Notes: generated by a model not told the origin, from the letters alone. DNA of 64,000 nucleotides from an uncultured Porphyromonadaceae bacterium (GCA_902470475.1 CABRGT010000003.1:1-64000); one strand, 5' to 3'. Shown: positions 18,275 through 27,720, counted from the first letter of the stretch. Numbers and translations: made by a program.

Positions 18275-19237
18275 TTATCTTTTGCCGAAAAGCGATTCCA
18301 CAAATTCCTGTTTGTTGAATATCTGCAGGTCGTCGATTCCCTCGCCCAATCCTATGTATTTTACAGGAATGCGCATCTGATCGCTGATGCCGATCACTAC
18401 ACCGCCCTTGGCTGTGCCGTCGAGTTTAGTCACGGCGAGATCGGTCACCTGAGTGGCGTTGCTGAACTGGCGGGCCTGTTCGAATGCGTTCTGTCCGGTC
18501 GAGCCGTCAAGAACGAGAAGCACTTCCTGCGGAGCTTCAGGTGTGACTTTCTGCATCACGCGCTTGATCTTTGACAATTCGTCCATCAGTCCCTTTTTAT
18601 TATGAAGGCGCCCGGCGGTATCAATGATCACGACATCGACATCGTTGGCCACAGCCGATGACAATGTATCATAGGCTACGGCCGCAGCATCGGATCCCAG
18701 ACTCTGCTTTACGACGGGCACACCTGCGCGGTTGCCCCATTCGTCAAGCTGTTCGACGGCAGCGGCGCGGAATGTGTCGGCGGCGCCGAGCATGACCTTG
18801 TAGCCGGCTTTTTTGTATTGGTGGGCGAGTTTGCCAATCGTGGTTGTCTTGCCCACGCCGTTGACGCCGACGACCATGATCACGTAAGGCTTGCCTTTGC
18901 CGGTCGGCACGGTGAATTCACCTGTATTCGAAGTCGCGTTGTCGTTTTCGGCAAGAAGCGAGGTGATCTCGTCGACAAGGAGTGCGTTCAGCTCGTCCAT
19001 GCCCACGTATTTGTCGCGCGAGGCACGTTCCTTGATGCGGTCTATGATCTTGATGGTCGTGTCAATGCCGACATCGCTTGATATGAAGATTTCCTCAAGT
19101 TCGTCGAGAAAGTCATCGTCGATGCTGCGACGTCCGATGAAAGCACGCTTGAGTTTGCCGAAAACGCCTTCCTTGGTCTTCTCAAGACCTTTGTCCAATG
19201 TTTTCTTTTTTTCCTTCGAAAATATACTGAAAAAGCC
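18275..19237 (-). CDS. ftsY: Signal recognition particle receptor FtsY
   Basis: The SRP GTPase that docks ribosome-SRP complexes at the inner membrane. The N domain (about residues 15-100) precedes the G domain with GVNGVGKTTTIGKLAH (P-loop), DTFRAAAVEQL, VIIDTAGRLHNK and VTKLDGTAKGG, and ends with the GLGEGIDDLQIF closing motif. The acidic N-terminal A domain is almost absent, as usual in Bacteroidetes. I start at the ATG at 19237 (MGFFSIFSKEKK), because a longer reading from 19282 would begin upstream of the transcription start implied by the promoter. It heads the ftsY-rimO-menF-SGNH-SGNH-MBOAT run. Confidence 0.95.
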   Translation of the reverse strand, partial: GFFSIFSKEKKKTLDKGLEKTKEGVFGKLKRAFIGRRSIDDDFLDELEEIFISSDVGIDTTIKIIDRIKERASRDKYVGMDELNALLVDEITSLLAENDNATSNTGEFTVPTGKGKPYVIMVVGVNGVGKTTTIGKLAHQYKKAGYKVMLGAADTFRAAAVEQLDEWGNRAGVPVVKQSLGSDAAAVAYDTLSSAVANDVDVVIIDTAGRLHNKKGLMDELSKIKRVMQKVTPEAPQEVLLVLDGSTGQNAFEQARQFSNATQVTDLAVTKLDGTAKGGVVIGISDQMRIPVKYIGLGEGIDDLQIFNKQEFVESLFGKR

Positions 19238-19269
19238 CATAGCTGTATAGAATTCCTGTTTTTGTTTTG

Positions 19270-19277
19270 CAAAATTA
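19270..19277 (-). promoter_or_regulatory. Promoter of the ftsY operon
   Basis: TAATTTTG on the minus strand matches TAnnTTTG, with TTG of the -33 element 20 bases upstream (complement of CAA at 19298). It supports the 19237 start of ftsY. Confidence 0.6.
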
Positions 19278-19342
19278 CTCATTTTTCATGACCTCTACAA
19301 TAATATATGTCAAAAAGGAAACTGAAATACATAAAAATTGGT

Positions 19343-19350
19343 TACTTTTG
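19343..19350 (+). promoter_or_regulatory. Promoter -7 element of the AlkZ-like/fbp operon
   Basis: TACTTTTG matches TAnnTTTG and ends 17 bases before the ATG at 19368, which also has AGGA upstream. Confidence 0.5.
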
Positions 19351-19367
19351 TGGAAATTTTTCAGGAT

Positions 19368-20093
19368 ATGGACAGAACGATGCTTAAATGTGCCGATGAT
19401 TTGGAAAATCGGGTTCTCCAGACCGGTTTTTTGCCATATTTTGCAGGACCCGTTCCCGGTTTTTCTGTCGAGGAAATGACACTTCCGGCTGTTCTGTGGG
19501 ATCTTGACGACGGTCCCTGGGAGTGGAAAGGAGAGATAACCAGGCGCCTCAACTGCGCATACGGAAAGTTCTGCAAGCGCCGTGCCGCGTACATAAGCCT
19601 CGAGCTGCTCCCGTATTACCTGACATACCGGCGATACATCTATTCAAACTACAATAAGAGTGAATCACTGGAGCAGGACCGCAGGATTCTCGGATTCATC
19701 CGCGAGAACGAATCGCTTCTTTCAAGCGAGCTCAAACAGCTTGGCGGGTATGTACGTCCGCGCGTCAGGGGCCTTTCACCTCTCGAACGGCTGACCACGC
19801 AGCATGGCAGGCCGAAAGCTGCCGATGCGGGATTCGACTCGCTGATGGCCCGCCTGCAGATGGCCGGGTATGTCGTGATAGCTGATTTTGAATACAAGTA
19901 CGACAAACAGGGCAACCGTCATGGATGGGGAGTCGCACGCTACACCACACCTGAGGCTCTTTACGGATCTGATATCGCCCGCGCCGGAGGCCTAAGCCCC
20001 TGGAAGGCGTATGACCGCATCATATCGCATCTCGACAGCCTCGGTTTTCCCGGAGCCGACCGAAAACAATTTGACAAACTTATTTCTTTCTGA
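19368..20093 (+). CDS. AlkZ-related winged-helix protein
   Basis: This 241-residue cytoplasmic protein resembles the short Bacteroidetes proteins annotated as AlkZ-related. Features are LWDLDDGPWEWKGEI near the N-terminus, CAYGKFCKRRAAYISLE, and a C-terminal part with YGSDIARAGGLSPWKAYDRI. AlkZ/YcaQ glycosylases have winged-helix domains and unhook DNA crosslinks, but the QxQ catalytic motif of those enzymes is not evident here, so the activity is uncertain. I chose the ATG at 19368 because the promoter -7 box covers the upstream candidate. Five bases separate it from fbp. Confidence 0.6.
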   Translation: MDRTMLKCADDLENRVLQTGFLPYFAGPVPGFSVEEMTLPAVLWDLDDGPWEWKGEITRRLNCAYGKFCKRRAAYISLELLPYYLTYRRYIYSNYNKSESLEQDRRILGFIRENESLLSSELKQLGGYVRPRVRGLSPLERLTTQHGRPKAADAGFDSLMARLQMAGYVVIADFEYKYDKQGNRHGWGVARYTTPEALYGSDIARAGGLSPWKAYDRIISHLDSLGFPGADRKQFDKLISF

Positions 20094-20098
20094 TAATT

Positions 20099-22135
20099 AT
20101 GACTGCCGTAAATCGCAAGGACTATCTTCCCGAACAGATTGAAAACGACCGCCGTGTACTCGAATTGCTCGCCCGATCATTTCCGAACATCGGCGCCGCC
20201 AGTTCTGAAATCATCAACCTCGAAGCAATTCTGAACCTGCCTAAGGGTACGGAGCATTTCGTGGCCGACATACATGGCGAGAGCGAGGCTTTCCGTCACA
20301 TTCTGAAAAACGCCTCGGGCAATATCCGACGGAAGGTGACGGATATTTTCGGCACGTCGCTTTCCACCGACGATATTCGCCAGCTGTGTTCCCTGATATA
20401 CTATCCCGAGCAGAAGCTCGAGTATATTCATGCCGCATCGGGCGATAATGACAGCGATCTCTACGATTTCTACACGATCACGCTGCACCGGCTTGTGAAA
20501 GTGGCGCGGTCAGTGTCATCGAAATATACGCGTTCGAAGGTCCGCAAGGCACTTCCGCCTGAGTTTTCATACATTATTGAGGAGTTGCTGCATGAATCGT
20601 CGTCCGATGACAACAAGCAGCCTTACTTCACCCGTATCATCGAGACAATTATCTCCACCGAACGGGCCGATGCGTTTATCATCGCGCTCTGTAATGTAAT
20701 TCAGCGGCTCAGTATCGACCGGCTGCATATCCTCGGAGATGTGTTCGATCGCGGACCTGGAGCGCACCTGATTCTTGACACACTGATCGATTACGGCAAG
20801 TTCGACTTCCAGTGGGGCAATCACGACGCATTGTGGATGGGCGCGGCCGCCGGGAATGAGGCATGCATAGCGTCGGTGTTGCGAATATCACTGCGTTATG
20901 CCAACATGGCCACTCTCGAGGACGGCTACGGCATCAATCTGCTGCCACTTGCCACGTTTGCGCTTGAGACTTACGGTGACGATCCCTGTGAGGGCTTCGA
21001 GCCGAAGATCGATGATGACGACCGTAATGAAGTCATGTCCGACAAGTCGCGGATGCTTATAGCACGGATGCACAAGGCCATCACCGTTATACAGTTCAAA
21101 CTCGAAGCGGCACTTATCGACCGCCATCCCGAATGGAACATGGAGTCACGGAAGCTTCTGCACAAGATTGACTTCGACAAAGGTACGGTTGAGGTTGACG
21201 GGAAAGCATATCCGATGAAAGATATGAATTTCCCGACGGTGGACCCCGGCCGCCCCTACGAACTCTCGACAGAGGAAAAAGAGCTTGTGGGCAAACTCCG
21301 TCATTCGTTTATGGTCAGCGACAAGCTTGCGCGCCATATGCAGTGTCTTCTCAGCCACGGATCCATGTTCGGAGTCTACAACTCCAATCTGCTTTTTCAT
21401 GCCTCGATACCACTCAACGTTGACGGTACGTTCCGTGAAGTGGTAGTCTGCGGAAAACCGGTCAAGGGCCGTGAACTTATGAGCCGCGTAGGCTCTACCA
21501 TCAGGGCTGCCTTCAACAGCGACTCACCCGACGATGTGCGTCAGTATGCCCGCGACTTTTTCTGGTATCTGTGGTCGGGGCCTGATTCTCCGTTGTTCGA
21601 CAAATCGAAGATGGCTACTTTCGAACGTCAGTTTATCGCCGACAAGAGCACTCACCGGGAGGTGGAAGGCCATTATTATGCGTTGCGCAACAATCCGGAA
21701 ATATGCGAGATGATCATGGATGAATTCGGAGCTACGGGACCGCACCGGCATATAATCAACGGACATGTACCTGTGCGCCTCAACAAGGGTGAGACGCCCA
21801 TTCGTGCCGATGGCCGCCTCATGGTCATCGACGGAGGCTTTGCCAAGGCCTATCACTCGACGACAGGCACTGCCGGATACACGCTCGTGTTCCATTCCCG
21901 CGGTTTTCAGCTTGTAAAGCACGAGCCATTCACGTCGGCCGAGGACGCCATCATCCGCGGACTCGACATTTTAGGTACGACCGAAGTAGTGGAACTCTCG
22001 CAGCGACGCATGCGTGTGCGCGATACCGACAAGGGTACGGAACTTCAGTCGCAGATCGACGAGCTCGCCGAACTTCTGTTCGCTTTCCGCCACGGCTATA
22101 TAAAGGAGCAACCCGGCTACGGAAAGATTATGTGA
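20099..22135 (+). CDS. fbp: Fructose-1,6-bisphosphatase class III
   Basis: Gluconeogenic enzyme that removes the C1 phosphate of fructose-1,6-bisphosphate. It belongs to the calcineurin-like superfamily used by Firmicutes and Bacteroidetes. Metal-binding blocks are visible: VADIHGESEAF (about residue 57), ILGDVFDRGPG, WGNHDALWMGAAA, and late INGHVPV and VIDGGFAKAYHSTTG. Its 678 residues are the usual length of the class. It is co-transcribed with the preceding AlkZ-like gene. Confidence 0.95.
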   Translation: MTAVNRKDYLPEQIENDRRVLELLARSFPNIGAASSEIINLEAILNLPKGTEHFVADIHGESEAFRHILKNASGNIRRKVTDIFGTSLSTDDIRQLCSLIYYPEQKLEYIHAASGDNDSDLYDFYTITLHRLVKVARSVSSKYTRSKVRKALPPEFSYIIEELLHESSSDDNKQPYFTRIIETIISTERADAFIIALCNVIQRLSIDRLHILGDVFDRGPGAHLILDTLIDYGKFDFQWGNHDALWMGAAAGNEACIASVLRISLRYANMATLEDGYGINLLPLATFALETYGDDPCEGFEPKIDDDDRNEVMSDKSRMLIARMHKAITVIQFKLEAALIDRHPEWNMESRKLLHKIDFDKGTVEVDGKAYPMKDMNFPTVDPGRPYELSTEEKELVGKLRHSFMVSDKLARHMQCLLSHGSMFGVYNSNLLFHASIPLNVDGTFREVVVCGKPVKGRELMSRVGSTIRAAFNSDSPDDVRQYARDFFWYLWSGPDSPLFDKSKMATFERQFIADKSTHREVEGHYYALRNNPEICEMIMDEFGATGPHRHIINGHVPVRLNKGETPIRADGRLMVIDGGFAKAYHSTTGTAGYTLVFHSRGFQLVKHEPFTSAEDAIIRGLDILGTTEVVELSQRRMRVRDTDKGTELQSQIDELAELLFAFRHGYIKEQPGYGKIM

Positions 22136-22210
22136 CGCATTTCTCTGCCATAAGTGCTTTTTGCCAATAATTTTGCATAATTGGACTAATAATATTATCC
22201 GGAAACTTCG

Positions 22211-22218
22211 TAACTTTG
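22211..22218 (+). promoter_or_regulatory. Promoter -7 element of dusB operon
   Basis: TAACTTTG matches TAnnTTTG and ends 18 bases before the ATG at 22237. The -33 spacing is not ideal: the nearest TTG is 27 bases upstream. Confidence 0.5.
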
Positions 22219-22236
22219 CACACAAATTCAATATAG

Positions 22237-23235
22237 ATGAAGATCGGCAATGTTGACATAGGCGATAAGCCCGTTGTTCTGGCACCTATGGAAGATGTCA
22301 CCGACGCCCCTTTCCGCCAACTGTGCCGCGAGATGGGCGCTTCGCTGGCTTATACTGAGTTTGTGAGTGCTGATGCGCTTGTCCGCAACATCGAGGCCAC
22401 GACCCGCAAACTGCGGCTTGACGATGAGCGTCCTACGGCTATTCAGTTGTACGGCCGCGAGACAGGTCCGATGGTCGAGGCGGCACTGATGGCCCAGGAT
22501 GCCCGACCGGATTTTATTGATCTTAATTTCGGTTGTCCGGTCAAAAAAGTCGCAGGTAAAGGAGCAGGAGCCGGCATGCTGCGTAATATCCCGAAAATGC
22601 TTGAGATCACGGAGGCCGTTGTCAAGGCTGTCAGCCTTCCGGTCACGGTCAAGACGCGTATCGGCTGGGATCATGACAATGTAGTCATTGTCGACCTTGC
22701 CGAGCGGCTTCAGGACAGCGGTATAGCCGCACTTACCGTTCATGGCCGTACACGCTCGCAGATATATACCGGCCAGGCCGACTGGAATGTGATCGCCCGC
22801 GTCAAGGCTAATCCCCGGCTTACGATCCCCGTGATAGGCAACGGCGACATATGTACAGCCGATCAGGCGCGGCAGGCGTTTGAAGCGTCGGGAGTCGACG
22901 GCATCATGGTAGGCAGGGCTTCCATTGGCGCCCCATGGGTGTTCCGTGAGATTACAAATGGTCTGCGCGGATTGCGCGAACATCTCACGACCGATGAAAA
23001 AATGGCCGTCATGCGCCGGCTTGTCAGCGAGAGCATAGAGCGGTTGGGTGAGATCCGGGGTATTCTGCATATCAGGCGGCACCTTGCGGCTACTCCTCTG
23101 TTCAAGGGCATTCCTGATTTTCGTCAGACCCGCATCGCAATGCTTCGTGCCGACACGGCGGCCGAGCTGAATTCCATTCTCGACATGATAGAAGACAAAT
23201 ACCTGACAAATCATCACATAGCAGAGCATTTATGA
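22237..23235 (+). CDS. dusB: tRNA-dihydrouridine synthase, DusB type
   Basis: FMN-dependent enzyme that reduces uridines of tRNA. The barrel begins APMEDVTDAPFRQLCREMGA, holds the catalytic Cys in NFGCPVKKVAGKGAGAGML, and continues with TVKTRIGWD, TVHGRTRSQIYTG, VIGNGDI and MVGRASIGAPW, all typical of DusB. Its 332 residues are normal. The last codons overlap the next gene by four bases (ATGA). Confidence 0.92.
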   Translation: MKIGNVDIGDKPVVLAPMEDVTDAPFRQLCREMGASLAYTEFVSADALVRNIEATTRKLRLDDERPTAIQLYGRETGPMVEAALMAQDARPDFIDLNFGCPVKKVAGKGAGAGMLRNIPKMLEITEAVVKAVSLPVTVKTRIGWDHDNVVIVDLAERLQDSGIAALTVHGRTRSQIYTGQADWNVIARVKANPRLTIPVIGNGDICTADQARQAFEASGVDGIMVGRASIGAPWVFREITNGLRGLREHLTTDEKMAVMRRLVSESIERLGEIRGILHIRRHLAATPLFKGIPDFRQTRIAMLRADTAAELNSILDMIEDKYLTNHHIAEHL

Positions 23236-23939
23236 AAAAGATACTCTTTCTCCTTTTTACTTTATCATCCGCTTTTATGGCACATGCCGAAGATGCGGCC
23301 GAGTACAGACTTGATGTCCATGATTTCGATCAGCTGAAGGTGACTGACGCGATCAATGTGGAGTATTACTGCTCCGAGGATTCAGCCGGATGGGCGTACT
23401 TCACTTGTCCGCCTTCGATGGCTGAGCACCTTCTGTTTACAAATAATAAATCGCAGCTCCACATTCAGGTTGATCTATTGGAGCCGGTCGCCGATGATCT
23501 CCCTACCCTGAGGGTTTACTCGCGCACACTTTCGAAAGTTGAGAATTCGGCCGATTGCAAGATAGTTGTCAATAATCCGCAGCCCGTACAGAATTTCAAG
23601 GCACGGATAGTAGGCAACGGCATGATAGTGATCAAAGGACTTGAAGCCGGATCAGTCGATGCCGGAATCAATACCGGCAAAGGACACATGGTCATCAGCG
23701 GCACGGCATCGCGCGTGAAACTGTCAAATGTCGGCACGGGTCCTATGGAGGCCGGTGCGCTTCAGGGAACCAATGTGAAAGTCGTACTGCTCGGTACCGG
23801 CAATGTCGACTGCTGTGCTACGGAAACTCTCAGCGTTTATGGCGCAGGATCCGGAAAAATTTACTATGTGGGCAAGCCTCAGAAAATCGTCAACCGCTCG
23901 CTTGGTGTGAAAGCCATCGAACTTGGTGCGGAGGAATAA
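23232..23939 (+). CDS. DUF2807 (head GIN domain) secreted protein
   Basis: A signal peptide (MKKILFLLFTLSSAFMAHAE) precedes a single DUF2807 domain: repeated short beta-strands with alternating Gly, Ala and Asn (KVENSADCKIVV, ARIVGNGMIVIKGLEAGSVDAG, LSNVGTGPMEAG, VVLLGTGNVDC, VYGAGSGKIYYVG). These form a right-handed beta structure. The family is exported, periplasmic or surface, with no firm function. It overlaps dusB by four bases and likely shares its transcript. Confidence 0.78.
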   Translation: MKKILFLLFTLSSAFMAHAEDAAEYRLDVHDFDQLKVTDAINVEYYCSEDSAGWAYFTCPPSMAEHLLFTNNKSQLHIQVDLLEPVADDLPTLRVYSRTLSKVENSADCKIVVNNPQPVQNFKARIVGNGMIVIKGLEAGSVDAGINTGKGHMVISGTASRVKLSNVGTGPMEAGALQGTNVKVVLLGTGNVDCCATETLSVYGAGSGKIYYVGKPQKIVNRSLGVKAIELGAEE

Positions 23940-23954
23940 ACTGCGCCGGCCGCA

Positions 23955-25454
23955 ATGGAAACTGACCGGGACCAGTCGTTGAAGACCCGCACGGCGCGGA
24001 CGCTCAAGTGGAACGTTGTCGACCGTGTTTCGGCTCAGGTGTTGTATGCCGTCACCGGCATAATCCTCGCAAACCTTCTGTCTCAGGAAGATTTCGGCCT
24101 TGTCGGTGCGGTACTTGTATTTCAGGCATTCGCGTCGCTGCTTGTCGACAGCGGTTTTTCGTCGGCTCTTATCCAAAGGAAGGAACCGACACGGGCCGAT
24201 TATTCTACAGTGCTGTGGTTCAACCTCTCGGTTGCCACGGCCATCTATGTAATTCTTTATTTCTGTGCTCCACTGATCGCCGACTGTTTTCAGGGCGACC
24301 GTCGTATAATTCCGCTTTCGCGGGTCATGTTCCTGACCTTCATTCTCAATGCCCTGTCAATTGTTCAGGTCAACCGGCTCACCAAAAAGATGGATATGAA
24401 GATGGTAGCCGTGTCCAACAGTATCGGACTGGCTGTCGGCGCCGTCGTGGGCATATGGCTGGCCATTGCCGGCTATGGTGCATGGGCTATAGTATGGCAG
24501 AGCATAGTGAATGCTGCTCTGAAGTCGTTGGTCCTGTGGACGACACAGCGCTGGCTTCCGCTTCCGGTTTTTTCGTGGAAAATTCTTAAGAGCTATTTTA
24601 GAATCGGATCGCGGATGATGTTCACATCATTCCTCAACACCGTATTTCTTAATCTGTATTCGTTCTTTGTCGGTAATCGTGTAGGCATGGTATCGCTCGG
24701 TTACTATACTCAGAGCGACAAGTGGAGTAAAATGGGTATAATGTCGGTATACCAGGTGCTTACGTCGTCATTCTTGCCGGCGCTGTCAGCTGTGCAGGAT
24801 GAACCGGAGCGGTTCAACCGCGTGAGCGCCAAGATGAACCGGTTTACTTCCTACATAATTTTCCCGGCGGTATGCTTCCTTGTGGCACTTGCGGCGCCAG
24901 TGTTCCATCTTCTGTTCGGAACAAAATGGGATCCGTCCATTATACTCTTTCAGCTATTGTTGGTCAGAGGGATTTTTACGGTTTTTATAGGATACTATAA
25001 TAATGTCTTACTCGCTCTGGGGCATGCCCGAACTATCATGTGGATGGAGATTCTGCGCGACAGCGTGGCGATTGTGGCCCTTGTCGTCACGTTCCCGTAT
25101 ATGTCATTGACACTCCCCGGGGATTCTGTCTATGGCCTTACAATAATGCTTTACGGTCAGCTTCTGGCTTCATTTGTTACCTGCGTCGTGACACTCGTGA
25201 TGGTTTCCCGTCTGACATCGCGTCCGGTTCGCAGATATCTTGCCGACATGATGCCTTACGCGGCTCTGAGTCTGATTATCGCGTTTATCATGTGGTTTAC
25301 CGGTACGTTCATCGGAAGTGCGCTGCTTTCGTGCGCTGTTCTCACTGCAGAGGCGATAATACTCTACATTGGTCTGAATTATCTTAGCGGCTCTGTTATT
25401 CAGAAAGAGGTTATAGGTTTTATCAGAAAGAAACACCCGGCCGGAGACTCCTGA
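23955..25454 (+). CDS. Polysaccharide flippase (Wzx/MOP family)
   Basis: A 499-residue membrane protein with about 12-14 helices. The opening is typical of Wzx/WzxC flippases: LKWNVVDRVSAQVLYAVTG, LLSQEDFGLVGAVLVFQAF, then SGFSSALIQRKEPTRADYSTVLWFN (split over residues 50-85). LGYYTQSDKWSKM in the middle is also characteristic. Such proteins move undecaprenyl-linked oligosaccharides to the outer face. No glycosyltransferases are nearby, so it may serve a dispersed capsule or LPS pathway. Confidence 0.82.
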   Translation: METDRDQSLKTRTARTLKWNVVDRVSAQVLYAVTGIILANLLSQEDFGLVGAVLVFQAFASLLVDSGFSSALIQRKEPTRADYSTVLWFNLSVATAIYVILYFCAPLIADCFQGDRRIIPLSRVMFLTFILNALSIVQVNRLTKKMDMKMVAVSNSIGLAVGAVVGIWLAIAGYGAWAIVWQSIVNAALKSLVLWTTQRWLPLPVFSWKILKSYFRIGSRMMFTSFLNTVFLNLYSFFVGNRVGMVSLGYYTQSDKWSKMGIMSVYQVLTSSFLPALSAVQDEPERFNRVSAKMNRFTSYIIFPAVCFLVALAAPVFHLLFGTKWDPSIILFQLLLVRGIFTVFIGYYNNVLLALGHARTIMWMEILRDSVAIVALVVTFPYMSLTLPGDSVYGLTIMLYGQLLASFVTCVVTLVMVSRLTSRPVRRYLADMMPYAALSLIIAFIMWFTGTFIGSALLSCAVLTAEAIILYIGLNYLSGSVIQKEVIGFIRKKHPAGDS

Positions 25455-25466
25455 TCGATATAAAAA

Positions 25467-25496
25467 GAAGAGACCATGCATAGGCACGGCCTCTTC
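25467..25496 (-). terminator. Intrinsic terminator of the poly-G surface-protein gene
   Basis: In the minus-strand RNA the arms (25484-25496 and 25467-25479) pair fully with two G-U wobbles around a four-base loop, followed by UUUUUAUA. It lies 25 bases past the stop at 25522. Confidence 0.75.
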
Positions 25497-25521
25497 GATG
25501 TCTGTAGTCAGTTAAAACCTT

Positions 25522-27720
25522 TTATCTGCGGATATATACTTTCTTACCGTTGATGATATAGAATCCGGAAGGAAGGTTTTCGGCGTCAGTATCAATTTTT
25601 ACACCCGACAGATCATAGATGCCGTTTGCCTCAGTTGCGGGAGTCGCGATATCAACGATCGAACTCGGTACCTGCTTGACACCGAATGTGCCGTCAGCGT
25701 TGTCTGTAATATCGTAGCCGTCGGCCAGATATTTTTCGGCAGGTTTTTCAGAAAATGTGCCGCCGGAAATTTCGACATTCGAATCTGCATCCGCGCTTAT
25801 GGGGCCGTTGAATGTACCGTCTTTGATATAGATATTTGTATCATATTTTCCTATATTGTCGGCCTTTACGGACGCGATGTTGCCGTTGAATTCACCGCCG
25901 TTGACATTTATTGTTCCGCCTGAGTTGTATACATACAGCGGATAGTTGGCTGTATAGACTCCTCCGTTGACAGTCACGTCGCTGCCGTTGGAGGCCGCGA
26001 GGCAGCTTGCAAAGAATGAATTTGTCGCAGTATCAGTCATATCGCAGTCTGTGAAAACAGCGTTGCTTGCGATTACCTCGAATATCGGGCCGACGGAAGA
26101 CGTTACCTTTACTCCGTCGAAATTGACGGTGCTATTGGGGCCTGCCTGGAATACACCTGCCGTCTGATGTGTGCTGTTGCAGATGTACTCGCCGCCATTA
26201 AGGTCTATGTCAACTGACAGATGATAGCCGTTGATGATGCTGAATGTATAGCTTTCGGTGAGCTCGACATTCACGTTGTTGAATGCCAGTGACTGAGCGT
26301 GGGTACGGAATGTGAACAGCGAACATCCATCAGTGCCGCCTTTGAAATTTACGTCGGATGCGATAAGCTTGGCCGTGCCAGAGGCTACGTTTTCGGCATC
26401 GCGGAAGTCAACGAATCCGTACGGTTTGGTGTTGGTCTCGGGAGTGATGATGCTGCCTCCGTGGCCGTCGATGGTAAATTCTACTCCGGAGAGGCGGAAG
26501 AGTCTGTTTTCCTCAACATTGTTGGTTATGGTCTTCCCGTTAAGATCAAGTGTGACGGATTTGGTCACGGGAATCATTGAGGGAATATCGATATCCTTGA
26601 ACAATACGATAGTCTGATTCTCTTCGGCAGCTTCGAAAGCTTCGGCAAGAGTCTTGTATGGAGTCGTACCGACGAATGCAGCGATTTCAGAGTCAGTCGG
26701 GGCGGCAACATAAGCAACTTTACCATCGGCGGTTATGGTCTCGACCATTGTACTGTTTTCAGCGACTTCAATGCTGGAGCGCGCATCCATTGAGATAGGC
26801 CCGTTGAATGTCCCGCTTATAACGTTGACAAGAGATTCATGCTGAGCATTTGCGGCATTGTCGGCCTTTACAGACGCGATTTTGCCGTTGAACTCGCCGC
26901 CGTTGACATTCAATGTGCCGCCGGAGTTGTAGATATACAGGGGATAATTGGCCGTATACACACCTCCGTTGACAGTCACATCGCTGCCGTTGGAAGGCGC
27001 AATACAGCTGGCGAAATACGAATTGGTGGCGGTATTGGTCATATCGCAGTCGGTGAAGGTAGCTTTACTTGCTACGACGTCGAAAATCGGACCTACTGAA
27101 GTCGTTACCTTTACTCCGTCGAAATTGACGGTGCTATTGGGGCCTGCCTGGAATACACCTGCCGTCTGATGTGTGCTGTTGCAGATGTACTCGCCGCCAT
27201 TAAGGTCTATGTCAACTGACAGATGATAGCCGTTGATGATGCTGAATGTATAGCTTTCGGTGAGCTCGACATTCACGTTGTTGAATGCCAGTGACTGAGC
27301 GTGGGTACGGAATGTGAACAGCGAACATCCATCAGTGCCGCCTTTGAAATTTACGTCGGATGCGATAAGCTTGGCCGTGCCAGAGGCTACGTTTTCGGCA
27401 TCGCGGAAGTCAACGAATCCGTACGGTTTGGTGTTGGTCTCGGGAGTGATGATGCTGCCTCCGTGGCCGTCGATGGTAAATTCCACTCCGGAGAGACGGA
27501 AGAGTCTGTTTTCCTCAACATTGTTGGTTAAGGTCTTCCCGTTAAGATCAAGTGTGACGGATTTGGTCACGGGGATCATGGTGGATACTTCCACGTCCTT
27601 GGAAAGTGTGATTGTCTGGCCCGGTTCGGCCGCTGCGAACGCTTCAGCGAGAGTCGGATACTCTATTCCGCTGATAGCAGCATCTTGTGCGCTGATAGTC
27701 AGGGAATTACCCCCCCCCAT
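25522..27720 (-). CDS. Repetitive right-handed beta-helix secreted protein; start separated from its signal peptide by a poly-G frameshift
   Basis: The body has two long repeats offset by exactly 334 codons (about residues 18-350 and 352-690). Each contains runs such as VTLDLNGKT, FTIDGHGGSI, VDIDLNGGEY, DVTVNGGVY and LNVNGGEFNG, typical of pectin-lyase-like beta-helices of adhesins and surface proteins. The end (IYDLSGVKI ... PSGFYIINGKKVYIRR) is a sorting-like tag. The in-frame start at 27720 (MGGGNSL) is only the middle of the gene. The promoter and signal peptide begin at 27767 in another frame and meet this frame across nine G residues. One added G (or two lost) would give one continuous ~748-residue secreted protein. 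This is either phase variation or a homopolymer sequencing error. Confidence 0.75.
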   Translation of the reverse strand: MGGGNSLTISAQDAAISGIEYPTLAEAFAAAEPGQTITLSKDVEVSTMIPVTKSVTLDLNGKTLTNNVEENRLFRLSGVEFTIDGHGGSIITPETNTKPYGFVDFRDAENVASGTAKLIASDVNFKGGTDGCSLFTFRTHAQSLAFNNVNVELTESYTFSIINGYHLSVDIDLNGGEYICNSTHQTAGVFQAGPNSTVNFDGVKVTTSVGPIFDVVASKATFTDCDMTNTATNSYFASCIAPSNGSDVTVNGGVYTANYPLYIYNSGGTLNVNGGEFNGKIASVKADNAANAQHESLVNVISGTFNGPISMDARSSIEVAENSTMVETITADGKVAYVAAPTDSEIAAFVGTTPYKTLAEAFEAAEENQTIVLFKDIDIPSMIPVTKSVTLDLNGKTITNNVEENRLFRLSGVEFTIDGHGGSIITPETNTKPYGFVDFRDAENVASGTAKLIASDVNFKGGTDGCSLFTFRTHAQSLAFNNVNVELTESYTFSIINGYHLSVDIDLNGGEYICNSTHQTAGVFQAGPNSTVNFDGVKVTSSVGPIFEVIASNAVFTDCDMTDTATNSFFASCLAASNGSDVTVNGGVYTANYPLYVYNSGGTINVNGGEFNGNIASVKADNIGKYDTNIYIKDGTFNGPISADADSNVEISGGTFSEKPAEKYLADGYDITDNADGTFGVKQVPSSIVDIATPATEANGIYDLSGVKIDTDAENLPSGFYIINGKKVYIRR
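26101..26481. repeat. 381-bp perfect direct repeat, copy A
   Basis: Bases 26101-26481 are identical to 27103-27483 (offset 1002 bases, in frame). Similarity continues with scattered mismatches beyond 26481 (first at 26482) and falls off before 26101. Confidence 0.9.
27103..27483. repeat. 381-bp perfect direct repeat, copy B
   Basis: Second copy of the direct repeat within the beta-helix gene. The flanking repeat sequence is clearly diverged, so the identity points to recent duplication or gene conversion. Confidence 0.9.

Noticed and set aside
22228..23229. 333-codon minus-strand frame across dusB
   Set aside because: It mirrors dusB almost end to end, and dusB has all its family motifs.
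24008..24589. 193-codon plus-strand frame inside the flippase gene
   Set aside because: It is a shifted frame of the flippase, rich in Cys, Arg and Ser, with no domain signature.
26101..27483. The long repeat pair as a mobile element or CRISPR
   Set aside because: The two copies lie in frame within one protein with the same 334-codon spacing; there are no terminal inverted repeats, transposase or spacers.
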